Below are positions 28,332-36,371 of a stretch of 64,000 nt of DNA, piece after piece. The first letter of the stretch is position 1. Each line of letters begins with the position of its first letter. The stretch is taken from NCBI RefSeq assembly GCF_001039005.1, contig NZ_LDWR01000055.1, positions 217,143-281,142 on the forward strand. The letters are read 5' to 3'. The notes beneath the pieces were generated by a model that was not told the DNA's origin, did not search any database, and saw nothing but the letters and a program-made list of their open reading frames with translations. This DNA is from Burkholderia cepacia (GTDB lineage Bacteria > Pseudomonadota > Gammaproteobacteria > Burkholderiales > Burkholderiaceae). The translations under genes and the position numbers were made by a program.

Positions 28332-28407
28332 GGGCTTGTAGCTCAGCGGTTAGAGCAGTCGACTCATAATCGATTGGTCGCGGGTTCGAACCCCGCCGGG
28401 CCCACCA
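28332..28407 (+). tRNA. tRNA-Ile2, anticodon CAU (lysidine-modified, reads AUA)
   Basis: A 76-base cloverleaf. The acceptor is GGGCTTG/CGGGCCC (with two G-U pairs), then D-arm GCTC..GAGC, anticodon stem GTCGA/TCGAT, loop CTCATAA (anticodon CAU), T-arm GCGGG-TTCGAAC-CCCGC and encoded CCA. A CAU anticodon is ambiguous between Met and Ile. The anticodon-stem and variable-loop sequence (CGACTCATAATCG, TTGGTCGC) matches E. coli tRNA-Ile2 (ileX/ileY) rather than elongator Met. C34 would be converted to lysidine by TilS. Confidence 0.9.
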
Positions 28408-28773
28408 CATTCCGTTCCGAGGTTAGCCGAGGAAAATTCGAAACCCGTGATGCCGCAAGGCTTCACGGGTTTTTTGTTTCTCGGGGTGTCCGGGTGGTTT
28501 CGTAGGCAGCCGGTATGCCTCTCAGGCATCGGGCCATGTCGAGACGGCATCACGCCGTCCGGCCCGATCGTTTAAGATCGACGACTGTCGGTAATCTCAC
28601 GAACTCGACCAAACTGGCTCCGCCCAACCGGACACCGGCTTCATCAAGCCGATGCGCTGGCCACAAGCCGTTCGTTCCTCCAGCAACAACTCAACTCTCC
28701 ATGCCGGCTTTCCGTATGTCGACGCGACGATTGCATTCATTCCGATCGAATTCTTCTTGTTAGGAAATATGTG
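28408..28773. other. Spacer between tRNA and the accessory region
   Basis: It contains the tRNA terminator, then about 300 bases without a supported gene. GC falls towards 28700-28770, where the promoter of the LuxR-type regulator is expected. No integrase fragment and no second copy of the tRNA 3' end was seen. Confidence 0.5.
28442..28475 (+). terminator. Terminator after tRNA-Ile2
   Basis: Nine-pair stem AACCCGTGA/TCACGGGTT with a 12-base loop and a six-T tail, 34 bases after the tRNA. Confidence 0.85.
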
Positions 28774-29805
28774 ATGAAGGCGAGTCGGCGCGAATCGATT
28801 GATTCGATCAATTTCCTCGGAGACGTTTTTTTGCGGGTCCACGCGCTTTCGTGCGAACTTCCCGCCCCTTCCTTCATTGGCTCCGCGGTTTCACTGGTCA
28901 GTCAATCAATATCCTGTCGTTCCGCGTGGTGGGGGCTGGTTGGTCGTGGCGCCAATGAAGTCACACCGACGGTCTACAAGAAGGAATTGATAGGACTACC
29001 GGCAGACTTTGAGGAAAGGTGGCTTCCCATCTCGGCCCAGGACGCATTCGCGAAAGAAGTTGAAAGCCGAATCGGGGAGGTTCACGCTTTTTCTACGGAC
29101 CAGAACTATGGCGCTCCCGGTAAGACAGAGGCGGTTCGGGCATTTTGTCGGGAATACGATCTGGCCCATGGCGTATCGATATTGCTGGGCGAGCCGTTCA
29201 CGAGGAATCATTTCTTTTGCACGCTGTACCGAGGGCAGGGGGCGCGGCCGTTCGATGAAATCGAGATGGCATATTTCGGGCAGTTCATGAAGTACACGCT
29301 CCAGATATGGCGGAAGAATCTTCAACGCATGCTTTCCGTTCCGGCCGCGGACAACGTGCACTCGAGCGGGATTGCGGACAAGGACGGAAGAATTGTCGGC
29401 ATAGGCGGAGGGTTGTGCGAGTTCATCTCCGCGAACTGGCCAACGTGGCGTGGCGGAACGCTGCCGCAAGAACTCGCTCAGCTCTTCAGCGACGCGCCTT
29501 GCCGTATGCGTCTGGGGGGAAGGACGGTCGAGATCGGCTATTTCGGATCCTATCTGCATGTTTCCCTTGCACCGGACGGGCACGGGTTCGTCCTGTCACC
29601 CAAGGAGAGGTCGATTGCACGTTTGTTTGCAGCCGGTCGCTCGTACAAGGAAATTTCACGCGTGATCGGCCTGTCGCCCGCAACCGTCAGAACTTATTTG
29701 CAGCGTATCTATGCGCACCTCGGGGTGAGCAACAAGGTGCAATTGGGCAGGGTGCTCGCCCCGGATTCGGCAGATGGCCAGGGTGAGGCCGCCCAGCCAT
29801 TCTGA
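28774..29805 (+). CDS. LuxR-family (helix-turn-helix) transcriptional regulator, uncharacterised sensor domain
   Basis: 343-residue regulator. The C-terminal 65 residues are a LuxR/GerE-type HTH (FVLSPKERSIARLFAAGRS, then YKEISRVIGLSPATVRTYL, ending QRIYAHLGVSNKVQLGRVL). The N-terminal 260 residues show no familiar autoinducer-binding signature: the conserved Trp/Tyr/Asp set of acyl-homoserine-lactone receptors is not recognisable, and the length exceeds LuxR (about 240-250). A GAF- or PAS-like fold is possible. The ATG at 28774 has AGGAA 7-8 bases upstream; a GTG lies one codon earlier. No synthase is nearby, so it is an orphan. GC is lower than in the core genes. Confidence 0.82.
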   Translation: MKASRRESIDSINFLGDVFLRVHALSCELPAPSFIGSAVSLVSQSISCRSAWWGLVGRGANEVTPTVYKKELIGLPADFEERWLPISAQDAFAKEVESRIGEVHAFSTDQNYGAPGKTEAVRAFCREYDLAHGVSILLGEPFTRNHFFCTLYRGQGARPFDEIEMAYFGQFMKYTLQIWRKNLQRMLSVPAADNVHSSGIADKDGRIVGIGGGLCEFISANWPTWRGGTLPQELAQLFSDAPCRMRLGGRTVEIGYFGSYLHVSLAPDGHGFVLSPKERSIARLFAAGRSYKEISRVIGLSPATVRTYLQRIYAHLGVSNKVQLGRVLAPDSADGQGEAAQPF

Positions 29806-30243
29806 CCGTCGTGCCCCCGCCCGCATGTGACCTGCCGACGCGTCCGAAGCCGCTGAATCCTGCCGCGGCGCGTCGCCTTACGCCGGGATGATCGTCGGTC
29901 ATTACCCATTCCCCAACCGACACTCGTGTACGCGAGTCCGCGATTGGCAAATGCCGCTGGCGTCTCCGGCAAGGATCGGATCTTCGCAGGTCCTGCGTCA
30001 TACCTGATCGGACCATTTCCCCGATCGTTCCGGTTTTCCGCACGATGGGCAACTGCCCGGGAATGCGCGTCTGCATTTGCAGAGTATCGAGTGCCGCGCG
30101 TGCCATGGGAAAATACTTTCGGTTCGAAAGCGGTTCAGGGGCAGCCCGCTCCGGAGAGCGCCCGGACCCTGACCAGCTCGCCAGCGTGGCATCAGCGATA
30201 CAGGCCATGTTTCTCGACACGATGACAGCGGCATTGCGCTGTC

Positions 30244-30270
30244 CGAAAAAAACTGCTCATTGTCCGCAGT
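30244..30270 (-). terminator. Minus-strand terminator-like hairpin in the intergenic region
   Basis: On the minus strand the stem is AACTGC/GCAGTT with a nine-base loop, followed by seven T in all. No annotated minus-strand gene precedes it except the small frame at 30257-30397, whose stop codon lies in the loop. Confidence 0.45.
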
Positions 30271-30397
30271 TACGCTTCCCCGGTTTGGGGCCGAATGTTC
30301 TAATTTTTACATTGAGCAGACAGTCGTCGCTCGATACGCGCGTGATCGATAGCGCGGAGGTCGGATGCGGTTCATGGAAGTTCTCGAGCCGTTGCAT
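30257..30397 (-). CDS. Possible 46-residue small protein
   Basis: A minus-strand frame starts with ATG at 30397, preceded by AAAGG at 6-7 bases, and ends in a TGA located in the loop of a terminator hairpin. The protein begins MQRLENFHEP and ends KPGKRNCGQ. It is hydrophilic, without signal or membrane segment, and I do not recognise it. The combination of ribosome site, frame and terminator is suggestive, but the frame is short enough to occur by chance. A non-coding RNA is equally possible. Confidence 0.25.
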   Translation of the reverse strand: MQRLENFHEPHPTSALSITRVSSDDCLLNVKIRTFGPKPGKRNCGQ

Positions 30398-30455
30398 GTC
30401 AGCCTTTATTCTTGACTGAGAGAGGCGATCGCGTTGTTCGGGGTTCTAATGCCGA

Positions 30456-30477
30456 TGAAAAAATTCGGATGCCGAAT
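30456..30477 (-). terminator. Second minus-strand terminator-like hairpin
   Basis: Six-pair stem ATTCGG/CCGAAT with a three-base loop, followed on the minus strand by five further T. It could end a leftward transcript that starts in front of the AraC-family gene. Confidence 0.35.
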
Positions 30478-30721
30478 GAACAGGAAACAAAGGATGCACC
30501 GATCGTGAACGGTTGCATTGCGACAGCGTTGTGGTTTGCGATGTCCCGAAGCTGGCGTCGGGCATCGATTTCGTTGGAGAAGCATGTGTTGATCCGCGTC
30601 CCCGAGGGGCGCGATGAACTCGGCGTATGACAGATACATGATGGACGACGAGTGAATGAAAGACGAAATGTCGGGTGCGCGGCGTCATTGCATAGAGCAC
30701 GGGAACGGAAAGAGAGGGCGG

Positions 30722-31723
30722 ATGGATCACGTCGACACCATCGGATTCGACATCGAATGGCGGCCCCTCATCAATTATCTGAAGGAGAAGGGCGTCGCGA
30801 TTCCCGATCTGTGGGGCGATTCCCGGTCGGCGGGCCGCTTGCCTAGCGGAATGCTTTACGACTGGATTGCCCAGAACAGTATGTCGCCACGGGAAGCGCT
30901 TCGTATCGGCGAGCACTATCGGCTGTCGGATTATGGCGTTGTCGGATTGGCTCTGAAGACTGCCGCCAACTTTGGAGAGGCGTTTCAAGTCGTCAGGACG
31001 TACATGCTGCCGCTTAACCAGAATATTCGTGGAGTGCGTGTCGACGCATCCGATGCCGGTACCGTCGATGTCAGCATCGATTTGCGCGACAGCCCGGATT
31101 TGCCCCCGGAGCTGAGGCTTTTCAATGCCAATGTAGTTGCCGCGGCGTCATATGCGATCACCAGGAATTTGCTGCGCGACAAGGTCGGGTTGATTCGCTT
31201 GCGGCTTCCTGAAGCGATCGACGAGCCGGGCCCGTATGAGGCGCACTTTGGCGTTCCGGTCCGGTTCGGCGGCCGGAGCATTGTTTTCACGTTGCCGGGC
31301 GGTTGCTTCGATCAGGAGATACCGAGTGCAAATCGGGCAGTCTTTCAGGCAGCCGTCGCGATGAGCGGAGAAGCGCTCGATACGATGCTCTCGCGGGAAG
31401 TGCGCGGATATCGGGAGCGCATTCTCTCGTTGCTTGATTCCCTTCCCGACCAGTATCCGGACAGCAGTGATGTCGCCCGGCATCTTGGCATCAACGAGCG
31501 AACGCTGCGCCGGCGATTGACCGACGAAGGCTGCAGCTATCGCGAGGTCCTGGATATGGTGCGACAAAAAAGGGCCAAGCGCCTGCTGCTGGATAAGCGT
31601 TTGCGCATGGACGACATTGCCGAAAAGCTCGGTTACGCGGATACGTCGAGCTTCAGAAATGCGTTCCGCCGGTGGACCGGATGTAGTCCGAGTGATTTTC
31701 GGCGAGATGCCGGCGTCGTATAG
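30722..31723 (+). CDS. AraC-family regulator with arabinose-binding-like N-terminal domain (OruR/ArgR type)
   Basis: 333-residue regulator. The N-terminal 190 residues match the form of the Arabinose_bd domain of the OruR/GliR/QbsB-like AraC group (for example SPREALRIGEHYRLSDYGVVG, a signature-like stretch near 60). The C-terminal AraC helix-turn-helix pair starts near residue 245 (DSSDVARHLGINERTLRRRL) and ends MDDIAEKLGYADTSSFRNAF. The ATG at 30722 has a GAGAGGGCGG ribosome site; the frame is open for 22 codons upstream. It is an orphan between other regulators, and the target is unknown. The adjacent protease and pilus are candidates. Confidence 0.87.
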   Translation: MDHVDTIGFDIEWRPLINYLKEKGVAIPDLWGDSRSAGRLPSGMLYDWIAQNSMSPREALRIGEHYRLSDYGVVGLALKTAANFGEAFQVVRTYMLPLNQNIRGVRVDASDAGTVDVSIDLRDSPDLPPELRLFNANVVAAASYAITRNLLRDKVGLIRLRLPEAIDEPGPYEAHFGVPVRFGGRSIVFTLPGGCFDQEIPSANRAVFQAAVAMSGEALDTMLSREVRGYRERILSLLDSLPDQYPDSSDVARHLGINERTLRRRLTDEGCSYREVLDMVRQKRAKRLLLDKRLRMDDIAEKLGYADTSSFRNAFRRWTGCSPSDFRRDAGVV

Positions 31724-31967
31724 CGTTCGGCGAGTCGAAGTCCGCGGTACCCGCGTATCGGCCGGTCGTGGCGCCGGGATCGCACGGCGATGTACTTGCC
31801 CGACGGGTTTTGCGATCGATCGATCGCCGTGGAGCGGGGTGTGATTCCGTATCTGCGCGGATCGTCAGGGTCGTGATTCGGATGAGGGGGGCGCAGAACC
31901 GAGCGATAGTCGGTCGATCTGCCGTGCGTGTCGAATTGAAGCGTCGAGGACGAAAAGAGGTGGCCGC

Positions 31968-32732
31968 GTGATTTTGACGATGCCGAAGAAGCGGGCGGCA
32001 ATTTTATCAAGGGATTCGAAAATAGAATCGTGGATTGTGAAGAATCTGGAAGAGTCCGATTACGATTGCATATTTTTCAGAAGTTTTAACGATATATTAA
32101 GTTATACGAATCTAGACGATTTAAGCATCCTTGTAACGAGATTCGAGGATCTGGATTCCGTGTCGGGGAGGGTCTTGCTTCGCCGGAAAAATGGCGCGTT
32201 CGAGAAAACGCCGATTCTTTTCGTAACGTCGGGCGTGGAGAAATGGAAAATCGTGTCGATGCTGGACGCGGGCGCTGACGCATATATCGCGACCACCGCG
32301 TCACGTCCCGTTTTTCTGTCGTATGTCGATGCGCTCGTGAGGCGCGCGAGGGCGAGAAAGGGGCGTCCCAGCAGGGAAATTCACGGAGCGTACGAATTCG
32401 ACCTGCTCAGCAAGAAGGTCCGGCGGCAGAGAACGAACATTCCGGTCAACGTGATGGAATTCCATATTTCTCTTTCGCTTTTCCGGAATCTGGGCGAGTC
32501 ACTTTCGTTGAACTATCTCGAGGAAATGACTTGGGGCGTTTCGACCGGGGAAGCTCGCGGGAAGATACGGACACACGTGTCGAATCTGAAGAGGAAGCTC
32601 GACCTGACGCCGGAGAATGGTTACCTGCTCACCGCGGTGAGGGGGTATGGGTATCGACTTGAATTGATTCCTGGTCGAGATCGGTTATCGGGTAAATGCG
32701 ACGAGGTTGAAATGGATTGGAGTGCGTCCTGA
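31968..32732 (+). CDS. OmpR-type regulator with degenerate receiver domain
   Basis: 254 residues. Residues 8-128 fold like a response-regulator receiver, but the acidic beta-1 pair is reduced to ILSRD, the phospho-acceptor position in beta-3 is Val or Thr (DLSILVTRF instead of DLxLLD), and the beta-5 Lys is replaced (ATTASRP). Phosphorylation is therefore not expected. Residues 140-235 are an OmpR/PhoB winged helix with the usual ending LLTAVRGYGYRLELI. The GTG at 31968 has AAGAGG 7-8 bases upstream; an ATG four codons on is an alternative. No histidine kinase is adjacent. Base composition is the most AT-rich of any gene here, suggesting transfer. Confidence 0.8.
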   Translation: MILTMPKKRAAILSRDSKIESWIVKNLEESDYDCIFFRSFNDILSYTNLDDLSILVTRFEDLDSVSGRVLLRRKNGAFEKTPILFVTSGVEKWKIVSMLDAGADAYIATTASRPVFLSYVDALVRRARARKGRPSREIHGAYEFDLLSKKVRRQRTNIPVNVMEFHISLSLFRNLGESLSLNYLEEMTWGVSTGEARGKIRTHVSNLKRKLDLTPENGYLLTAVRGYGYRLELIPGRDRLSGKCDEVEMDWSAS

Positions 32733-32873
32733 ACATTTCTTGAGGAGGTCAATGGCAGGAAAAGGTGCGTTGCGCCGTTGTGCGGGCGCGAGGCGAAGAT
32801 CCCGACGCCGGCATCGCAGCGCGATCCTGGCAGCGGACCAGCGCATACCCATCAACATCGATTTGAAAATTCC

Positions 32874-34799
32874 ATGCTCTATCGTTCTCGAAAGACATTC
32901 GGCTTGACGCTGATCGCGAGTCTGGCGTTGTCTGCCTGCGGCGGCGACGATGCGCCAGGCACCGGTGCCGCCGCGGGCAGTCCTGCCAACGGAAGCGGCA
33001 GTACGGCGAAATTGGCTTGCCCGTTCCACGGCGCACTCGCTTTCGAGTGCGAGCCGCTTTTCAAATATCAATGGGCACTGAAGCAGCCGGGGAGCTACTT
33101 CGCGGGCTTCCCGAACGTGGCCGACGGCAAGACGGACCTCGACCTCGAGAGCGTATTTCGTGATGGCGTTTTTGGGCAGGGCGTCAATTTGCTGGTGCTG
33201 GATGACGGTATCGACATCGCACACGAAGATCTGGCGCCGAACGTCAAACGCTCGATGATGCATAACTTCTTCAACGATACGAACGACCCCACGCCAGACG
33301 ATATCGAATCGGCTCACGGCACCCACGTCGCGGGAATAGCCGCAGCGGCAATGAATGGCAAAGGCGTCGTGGGCGTTGCGCCGAATGTGAATCTGGGCGG
33401 TGCGCGCTATCTCGGCTTCGACGATTTCGTTTCGAATCAGGTCGCCGCTTATGGCGGCGTGTCGTGGTCGGCGAACGCTGACATCATCAATGCATCGTAT
33501 GGGATCAATCCGCGGAGCCCGATTGAATACGATACCGACACGTCGAGCACGGAGGCCGTCCGGACTTTTCCGGTGCGCCGTAACGGCAAGGGGCTCGTCA
33601 TGCTCAAGGCGACGGGAAACGAATACGCCGGAATTTATAGTGCGGCGACCAATACCACGCGCGACTGCCCGACGGTCGGACGCAAGAGCGGCATGATCTC
33701 GTGCGAGAATCCGGCCAATGATCCGGAAGGTCTCGAACCGGGCGTGATCATGGTAGGCGCCGCCAATGCGATGGGGAGAAAGGCAAGTTACTCGAATGCC
33801 GGCCCGATCAACTGGATTACCGCTTTGGGAGGCGAAGACGGGGACAGTGGCGCGTACGGCGAGACAGGTTCCGGTCCGAAGATTTTCTCGACGGATTTGA
33901 CAGGCTGTCACCGCGGTTACAGTCGCTACCGTTCTTCAGCCGACTTGAAGGACGAAGCGACGAACGACTTCGACACGGCTGGCACGCCTGTCAACTTTCG
34001 CGAGAATCCCGACTGCAAGTACTCGAGCATGAACGGCACATCGGCGGCCACTCCGATGGTGTCGGGCATTGTGGCGTTGATGCTGTCGGTCAACCCGAAG
34101 CTGACATGGCGCGACGTCAGGGATATTCTGCGCACCACCGCGCGAAAGATCGACGCCGATTATGGTTCGCGTGACGGACGTGATGCGCGGATCGACCTCG
34201 GCGACGGTAGGGCCTCGGACGAAACCAGTTCAGACCTTTTCGACGGAGCGACCACCGCGCGCCTCGACTATGGCTGGCAGACGAATGGCGCCGGCAACGC
34301 ATATTCGACATGGTACGGCTTCGGCCTGATCGACGCTGCGGCGGCGGTCCGGAAAGCGAGATCCTACACGTCGCACGCCGATGCCGGGTTGACGATTCCT
34401 GGTTTCATTCGGGCCTTTCCCGACGTCATGCAGATGCGATACGGGCAAGTTCAGAAGCTGGGCCAATTCAGCGTATCCGGCAACGACAGCGTCGATCAGT
34501 TACAGCTTCGCCTGACCGGTAGCGTGTGTATCGGCAGCGTGGGTGTGTACGTCAAATCGCCGTCCGGTACGATTTCGACGCTTGCATTGCCGTATAACAG
34601 CTACTACAAGAACAATGTTTCGCAAGTCAGCCACTACGGCCTCGGCAGCTACGCGTTCTACGGTGAGCAATCCGCAGGAACCTGGGAAGTCTACGCGGTC
34701 AACGCAGTGCCGCAGCCCGGATGCAACAGCTACGACGGTAACCTCACGCGCCTGAGCAAACCGTTGTCCGTCGAATACCGCATCATCGCGGCCCGTTGA
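32874..34799 (+). CDS. Kexin-like S8 serine peptidase lipoprotein
   Basis: 641-residue subtilase. The lipobox LALSAC puts the lipid at Cys22, so the mature enzyme would be membrane-anchored or surface-exposed. The catalytic triad is Asp110 (LVLDDGIDIAHEDL, kexin-style DDG), His148 (SAHGTHVAG) and Ser390 (MNGTSAATPM), with oxyanion Asn249 (ATGNE). FNDTNDPTPDD is also kexin-like. The C-terminal 140 residues form a P-domain-like beta region (SGTISTLALPYN, GTWEVYAVNA), as in S8B proteases. No N-terminal inhibitor propeptide is visible; the next gene may replace it. The ATG at 32874 starts the signal peptide. Confidence 0.9.
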   Translation: MLYRSRKTFGLTLIASLALSACGGDDAPGTGAAAGSPANGSGSTAKLACPFHGALAFECEPLFKYQWALKQPGSYFAGFPNVADGKTDLDLESVFRDGVFGQGVNLLVLDDGIDIAHEDLAPNVKRSMMHNFFNDTNDPTPDDIESAHGTHVAGIAAAAMNGKGVVGVAPNVNLGGARYLGFDDFVSNQVAAYGGVSWSANADIINASYGINPRSPIEYDTDTSSTEAVRTFPVRRNGKGLVMLKATGNEYAGIYSAATNTTRDCPTVGRKSGMISCENPANDPEGLEPGVIMVGAANAMGRKASYSNAGPINWITALGGEDGDSGAYGETGSGPKIFSTDLTGCHRGYSRYRSSADLKDEATNDFDTAGTPVNFRENPDCKYSSMNGTSAATPMVSGIVALMLSVNPKLTWRDVRDILRTTARKIDADYGSRDGRDARIDLGDGRASDETSSDLFDGATTARLDYGWQTNGAGNAYSTWYGFGLIDAAAAVRKARSYTSHADAGLTIPGFIRAFPDVMQMRYGQVQKLGQFSVSGNDSVDQLQLRLTGSVCIGSVGVYVKSPSGTISTLALPYNSYYKNNVSQVSHYGLGSYAFYGEQSAGTWEVYAVNAVPQPGCNSYDGNLTRLSKPLSVEYRIIAAR

Positions 34800-34811
34800 G
34801 AGACCCGGATC

Positions 34812-35309
34812 ATGAACCATCAATCTTTTTCCAGGCACTGGATTTCAGGCGCGATGCTGTCAGTGCTCGTCACGCTGCATGTGAACGCGGCCGAATCGAT
34901 CGCCGGCAAGCAATTGTCGCCGCAGGAACTGTCGCAGTATGCGCATGCGCCGTCGGTGCGGCTGGATGGTCAGACCTTCAAGCACCTGGATGCGGGCGAA
35001 GCCGCCAGATCCATGCGTGCCGGTCCGACAGGCGATCGACCGACGCTGCTTGTCAACGAGCGCGGCGTGGTGGGCGAGACCCGCAATGAACTGGTCGTTT
35101 CGCAAGTCGATCCGGATCGTGTGCGCGAGGTGGCAGGTCAGCTCGGCAAATCACCCGTGGCGACGGCCTACTACGCGCCGGTGCGCATCAGCACGTTGCG
35201 CTTCGCGTCGTTCGAGGATGCGGTCGAGGCTCGGGCGAAGCTGATCAAGTTGCTGCCGCAGGCGAGGGTCAATTTGCCGATCCGGTACGCGACACCGAAG
35301 GCGCGCTGA
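34812..35309 (+). CDS. Exported small protein, probable chaperone/inhibitor of the S8 peptidase
   Basis: 165 residues with a signal peptide (cleavage after LHVNA). The mature part is about 140 residues, has no catalytic motif, and ends with a helix-rich segment and basic tail (EARAKLIKLLPQARVNLPI). It begins 12 bases after the protease stop, so it is cotranscribed. Location, size and export match ORF2, the external chaperone needed to fold the kexin-like Aeromonas sobria serine protease ASP, which also lacks a propeptide. The equivalence is inferred from context, not from a sequence match I can confirm. A terminator follows. Confidence 0.7.
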   Translation: MNHQSFSRHWISGAMLSVLVTLHVNAAESIAGKQLSPQELSQYAHAPSVRLDGQTFKHLDAGEAARSMRAGPTGDRPTLLVNERGVVGETRNELVVSQVDPDRVREVAGQLGKSPVATAYYAPVRISTLRFASFEDAVEARAKLIKLLPQARVNLPIRYATPKAR

Positions 35310-35318
35310 TCGCGCAGA

Positions 35319-35355
35319 GGATGCTTCGCCGTGAGGCGGAGCATCCGGCATTTTC
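35319..35355 (+). terminator. Terminator of the protease-chaperone operon
   Basis: Twelve-pair stem (GGATGCTTCGCC with GGCGGAGCATCC, one G-T pair) with a four-base loop and a following TTTT, 9 bases after the chaperone stop. Confidence 0.7.
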
Positions 35356-35432
35356 CGAACAGCCTGCCGGATATCGATGAGATACCGGTGTCCGGAACTA
35401 CGTCGCGCGTGTCCGTTCGTGCTCTTTCCTGC

Positions 35433-35469
35433 AATCGGTCTGGATGATTTAATCGAGTCTGAACCGATT
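35433..35469. promoter_or_regulatory. Inverted repeat upstream of the pilus operon
   Basis: Arms AATCGGT and ACCGATT, 23 bases apart, with a further AAATCGGT at about 35485. It may be an operator for one of the neighbouring regulators. It is about 270 bases before the first pilus gene. Confidence 0.2.
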
Positions 35470-35735
35470 GAGCGGAACAAGCCTGAAATCGGTGAGGAAG
35501 CATTCAAGCAGGCGTCGTGTTTAACGATTTCCGTCAATTAATTCGTATTGCGAATCAAATTGATGAAGTCGGCATGCTTTTCAAAGTTCCGGTGCCGACG
35601 GCACTCGAATGGTTCGGGGTTGTGTTTGGGGATTGTCGGAATCGGCCCCGTCGCCTGGTTGGTTGGCGGTGGCGCCGGCGAACGTCGTGCTTCCAGTTGT
35701 CAACCATGCAGTGATCAACTTAACCGGGGAAAAAC

Positions 35736-36296
35736 ATGAAGACTCACTCGAAAGCTCTGCTTGTTGTCTCGTTCGCCGTGGCCGGCGGGCTCGCGCACGC
35801 GCAATCGAATCCGATCAACGGTACCGTCAATGCGCAGCTCGTGCTGACCAGCGGTTGCGCAATCAATGCCGGTAGCGGGTCGGTCAGCACGACCAGCAAT
35901 TTCGGTTCGCTCAACTTCGGCACGCAGCCGAGCGGCTTTACCGGGTCGTTGAATGCGCAAACGACCGGGACCGGAACGAGCACGACTCAGATAACTTGTT
36001 CGCCCGACGTGACCTCGGTGAAAGTCACGGTCGACGGCGGCAAGAACGCGGGGAAGGGGGCCGGTGTCGGAACGGGCACGCGCGCACTGGCGAACGGCAC
36101 GTCTTACGTTCCGTACGAAGTCTATTCGGATAACGCGTTCAAAAATCAGTATGTGGCGAGTACCGCGCAAACCGTCCCGTTGACGGCGGGCACGGCGCTC
36201 GCGCTGCCGATCTACGGTGTCGTGAACAAGACCATCACGTCCGCTCTCGCGGCCGGTACGTATTCCGACGTGCTGAACGTCACGGTCGGCTGGTAA
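35736..36296 (+). CDS. Csu-type pilus major subunit (spore coat U/SCPU domain)
   Basis: 186-residue exported subunit. The signal peptide cleaves after GGLAHA; the mature protein starts with an N-terminal donor-strand-like segment (NPINGTVNAQLVLTSGCAI) and a Cys pair (CAINAG, ITCSPD) typical of the SCPU fold. It ends GTYSDVLNVTVGW, the usual C-terminal strand. The form matches CsuA/B, the shaft subunit of archaic (sigma) chaperone-usher pili that mediate attachment to abiotic surfaces. It is the first gene of a five-gene operon, with GGGGAAAAAC before the ATG. Confidence 0.88.
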   Translation: MKTHSKALLVVSFAVAGGLAHAQSNPINGTVNAQLVLTSGCAINAGSGSVSTTSNFGSLNFGTQPSGFTGSLNAQTTGTGTSTTQITCSPDVTSVKVTVDGGKNAGKGAGVGTGTRALANGTSYVPYEVYSDNAFKNQYVASTAQTVPLTAGTALALPIYGVVNKTITSALAAGTYSDVLNVTVGW

Positions 36297-36371
36297 GCGC
36301 GCTCGCCAACCCTCTCCGGTCTTGCGGCGGCCGACGGTGCCGCAAGACGCTTATCTCCCGACGGGATCGCT

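Larger units (their letters stand above)
29806..30721. other. Long intergenic region, 916 bases, with minus-strand terminators
   Basis: Separates two orphan regulators that read the same way. No gene of normal size is supported. Two small hairpins with T-runs on the minus strand (30244-30270 and 30456-30477) and one 46-codon minus-strand frame between them suggest a leftward transcript. GC is below that of the core. It may be regulatory DNA or remnant coding sequence. Confidence 0.5.
35310..35735. other. Intergenic region before the pilus operon, 426 bases
   Basis: After the terminator it is of lower GC and contains an inverted repeat (35433-35469). A 65-codon GTG frame at 35517-35714 has no good ribosome site and is not supported. 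It should hold the pilus promoter. Confidence 0.5.

Noticed and set aside
28332..28407. Reading the tRNA as elongator tRNA-Met
   Set aside because: The anticodon is CAU, but the anticodon stem and variable loop match tRNA-Ile2 better than tRNA-Met.
29687..30220. A 177-codon minus-strand frame reaching into the LuxR-type gene
   Set aside because: It overlaps the DNA-binding domain of the regulator and has shadow-type composition; no ribosome site.
35517..35714. A 65-codon GTG frame before the pilus operon
   Set aside because: No Shine-Dalgarno, and the second half is Arg/Trp-rich, unlike a real protein.
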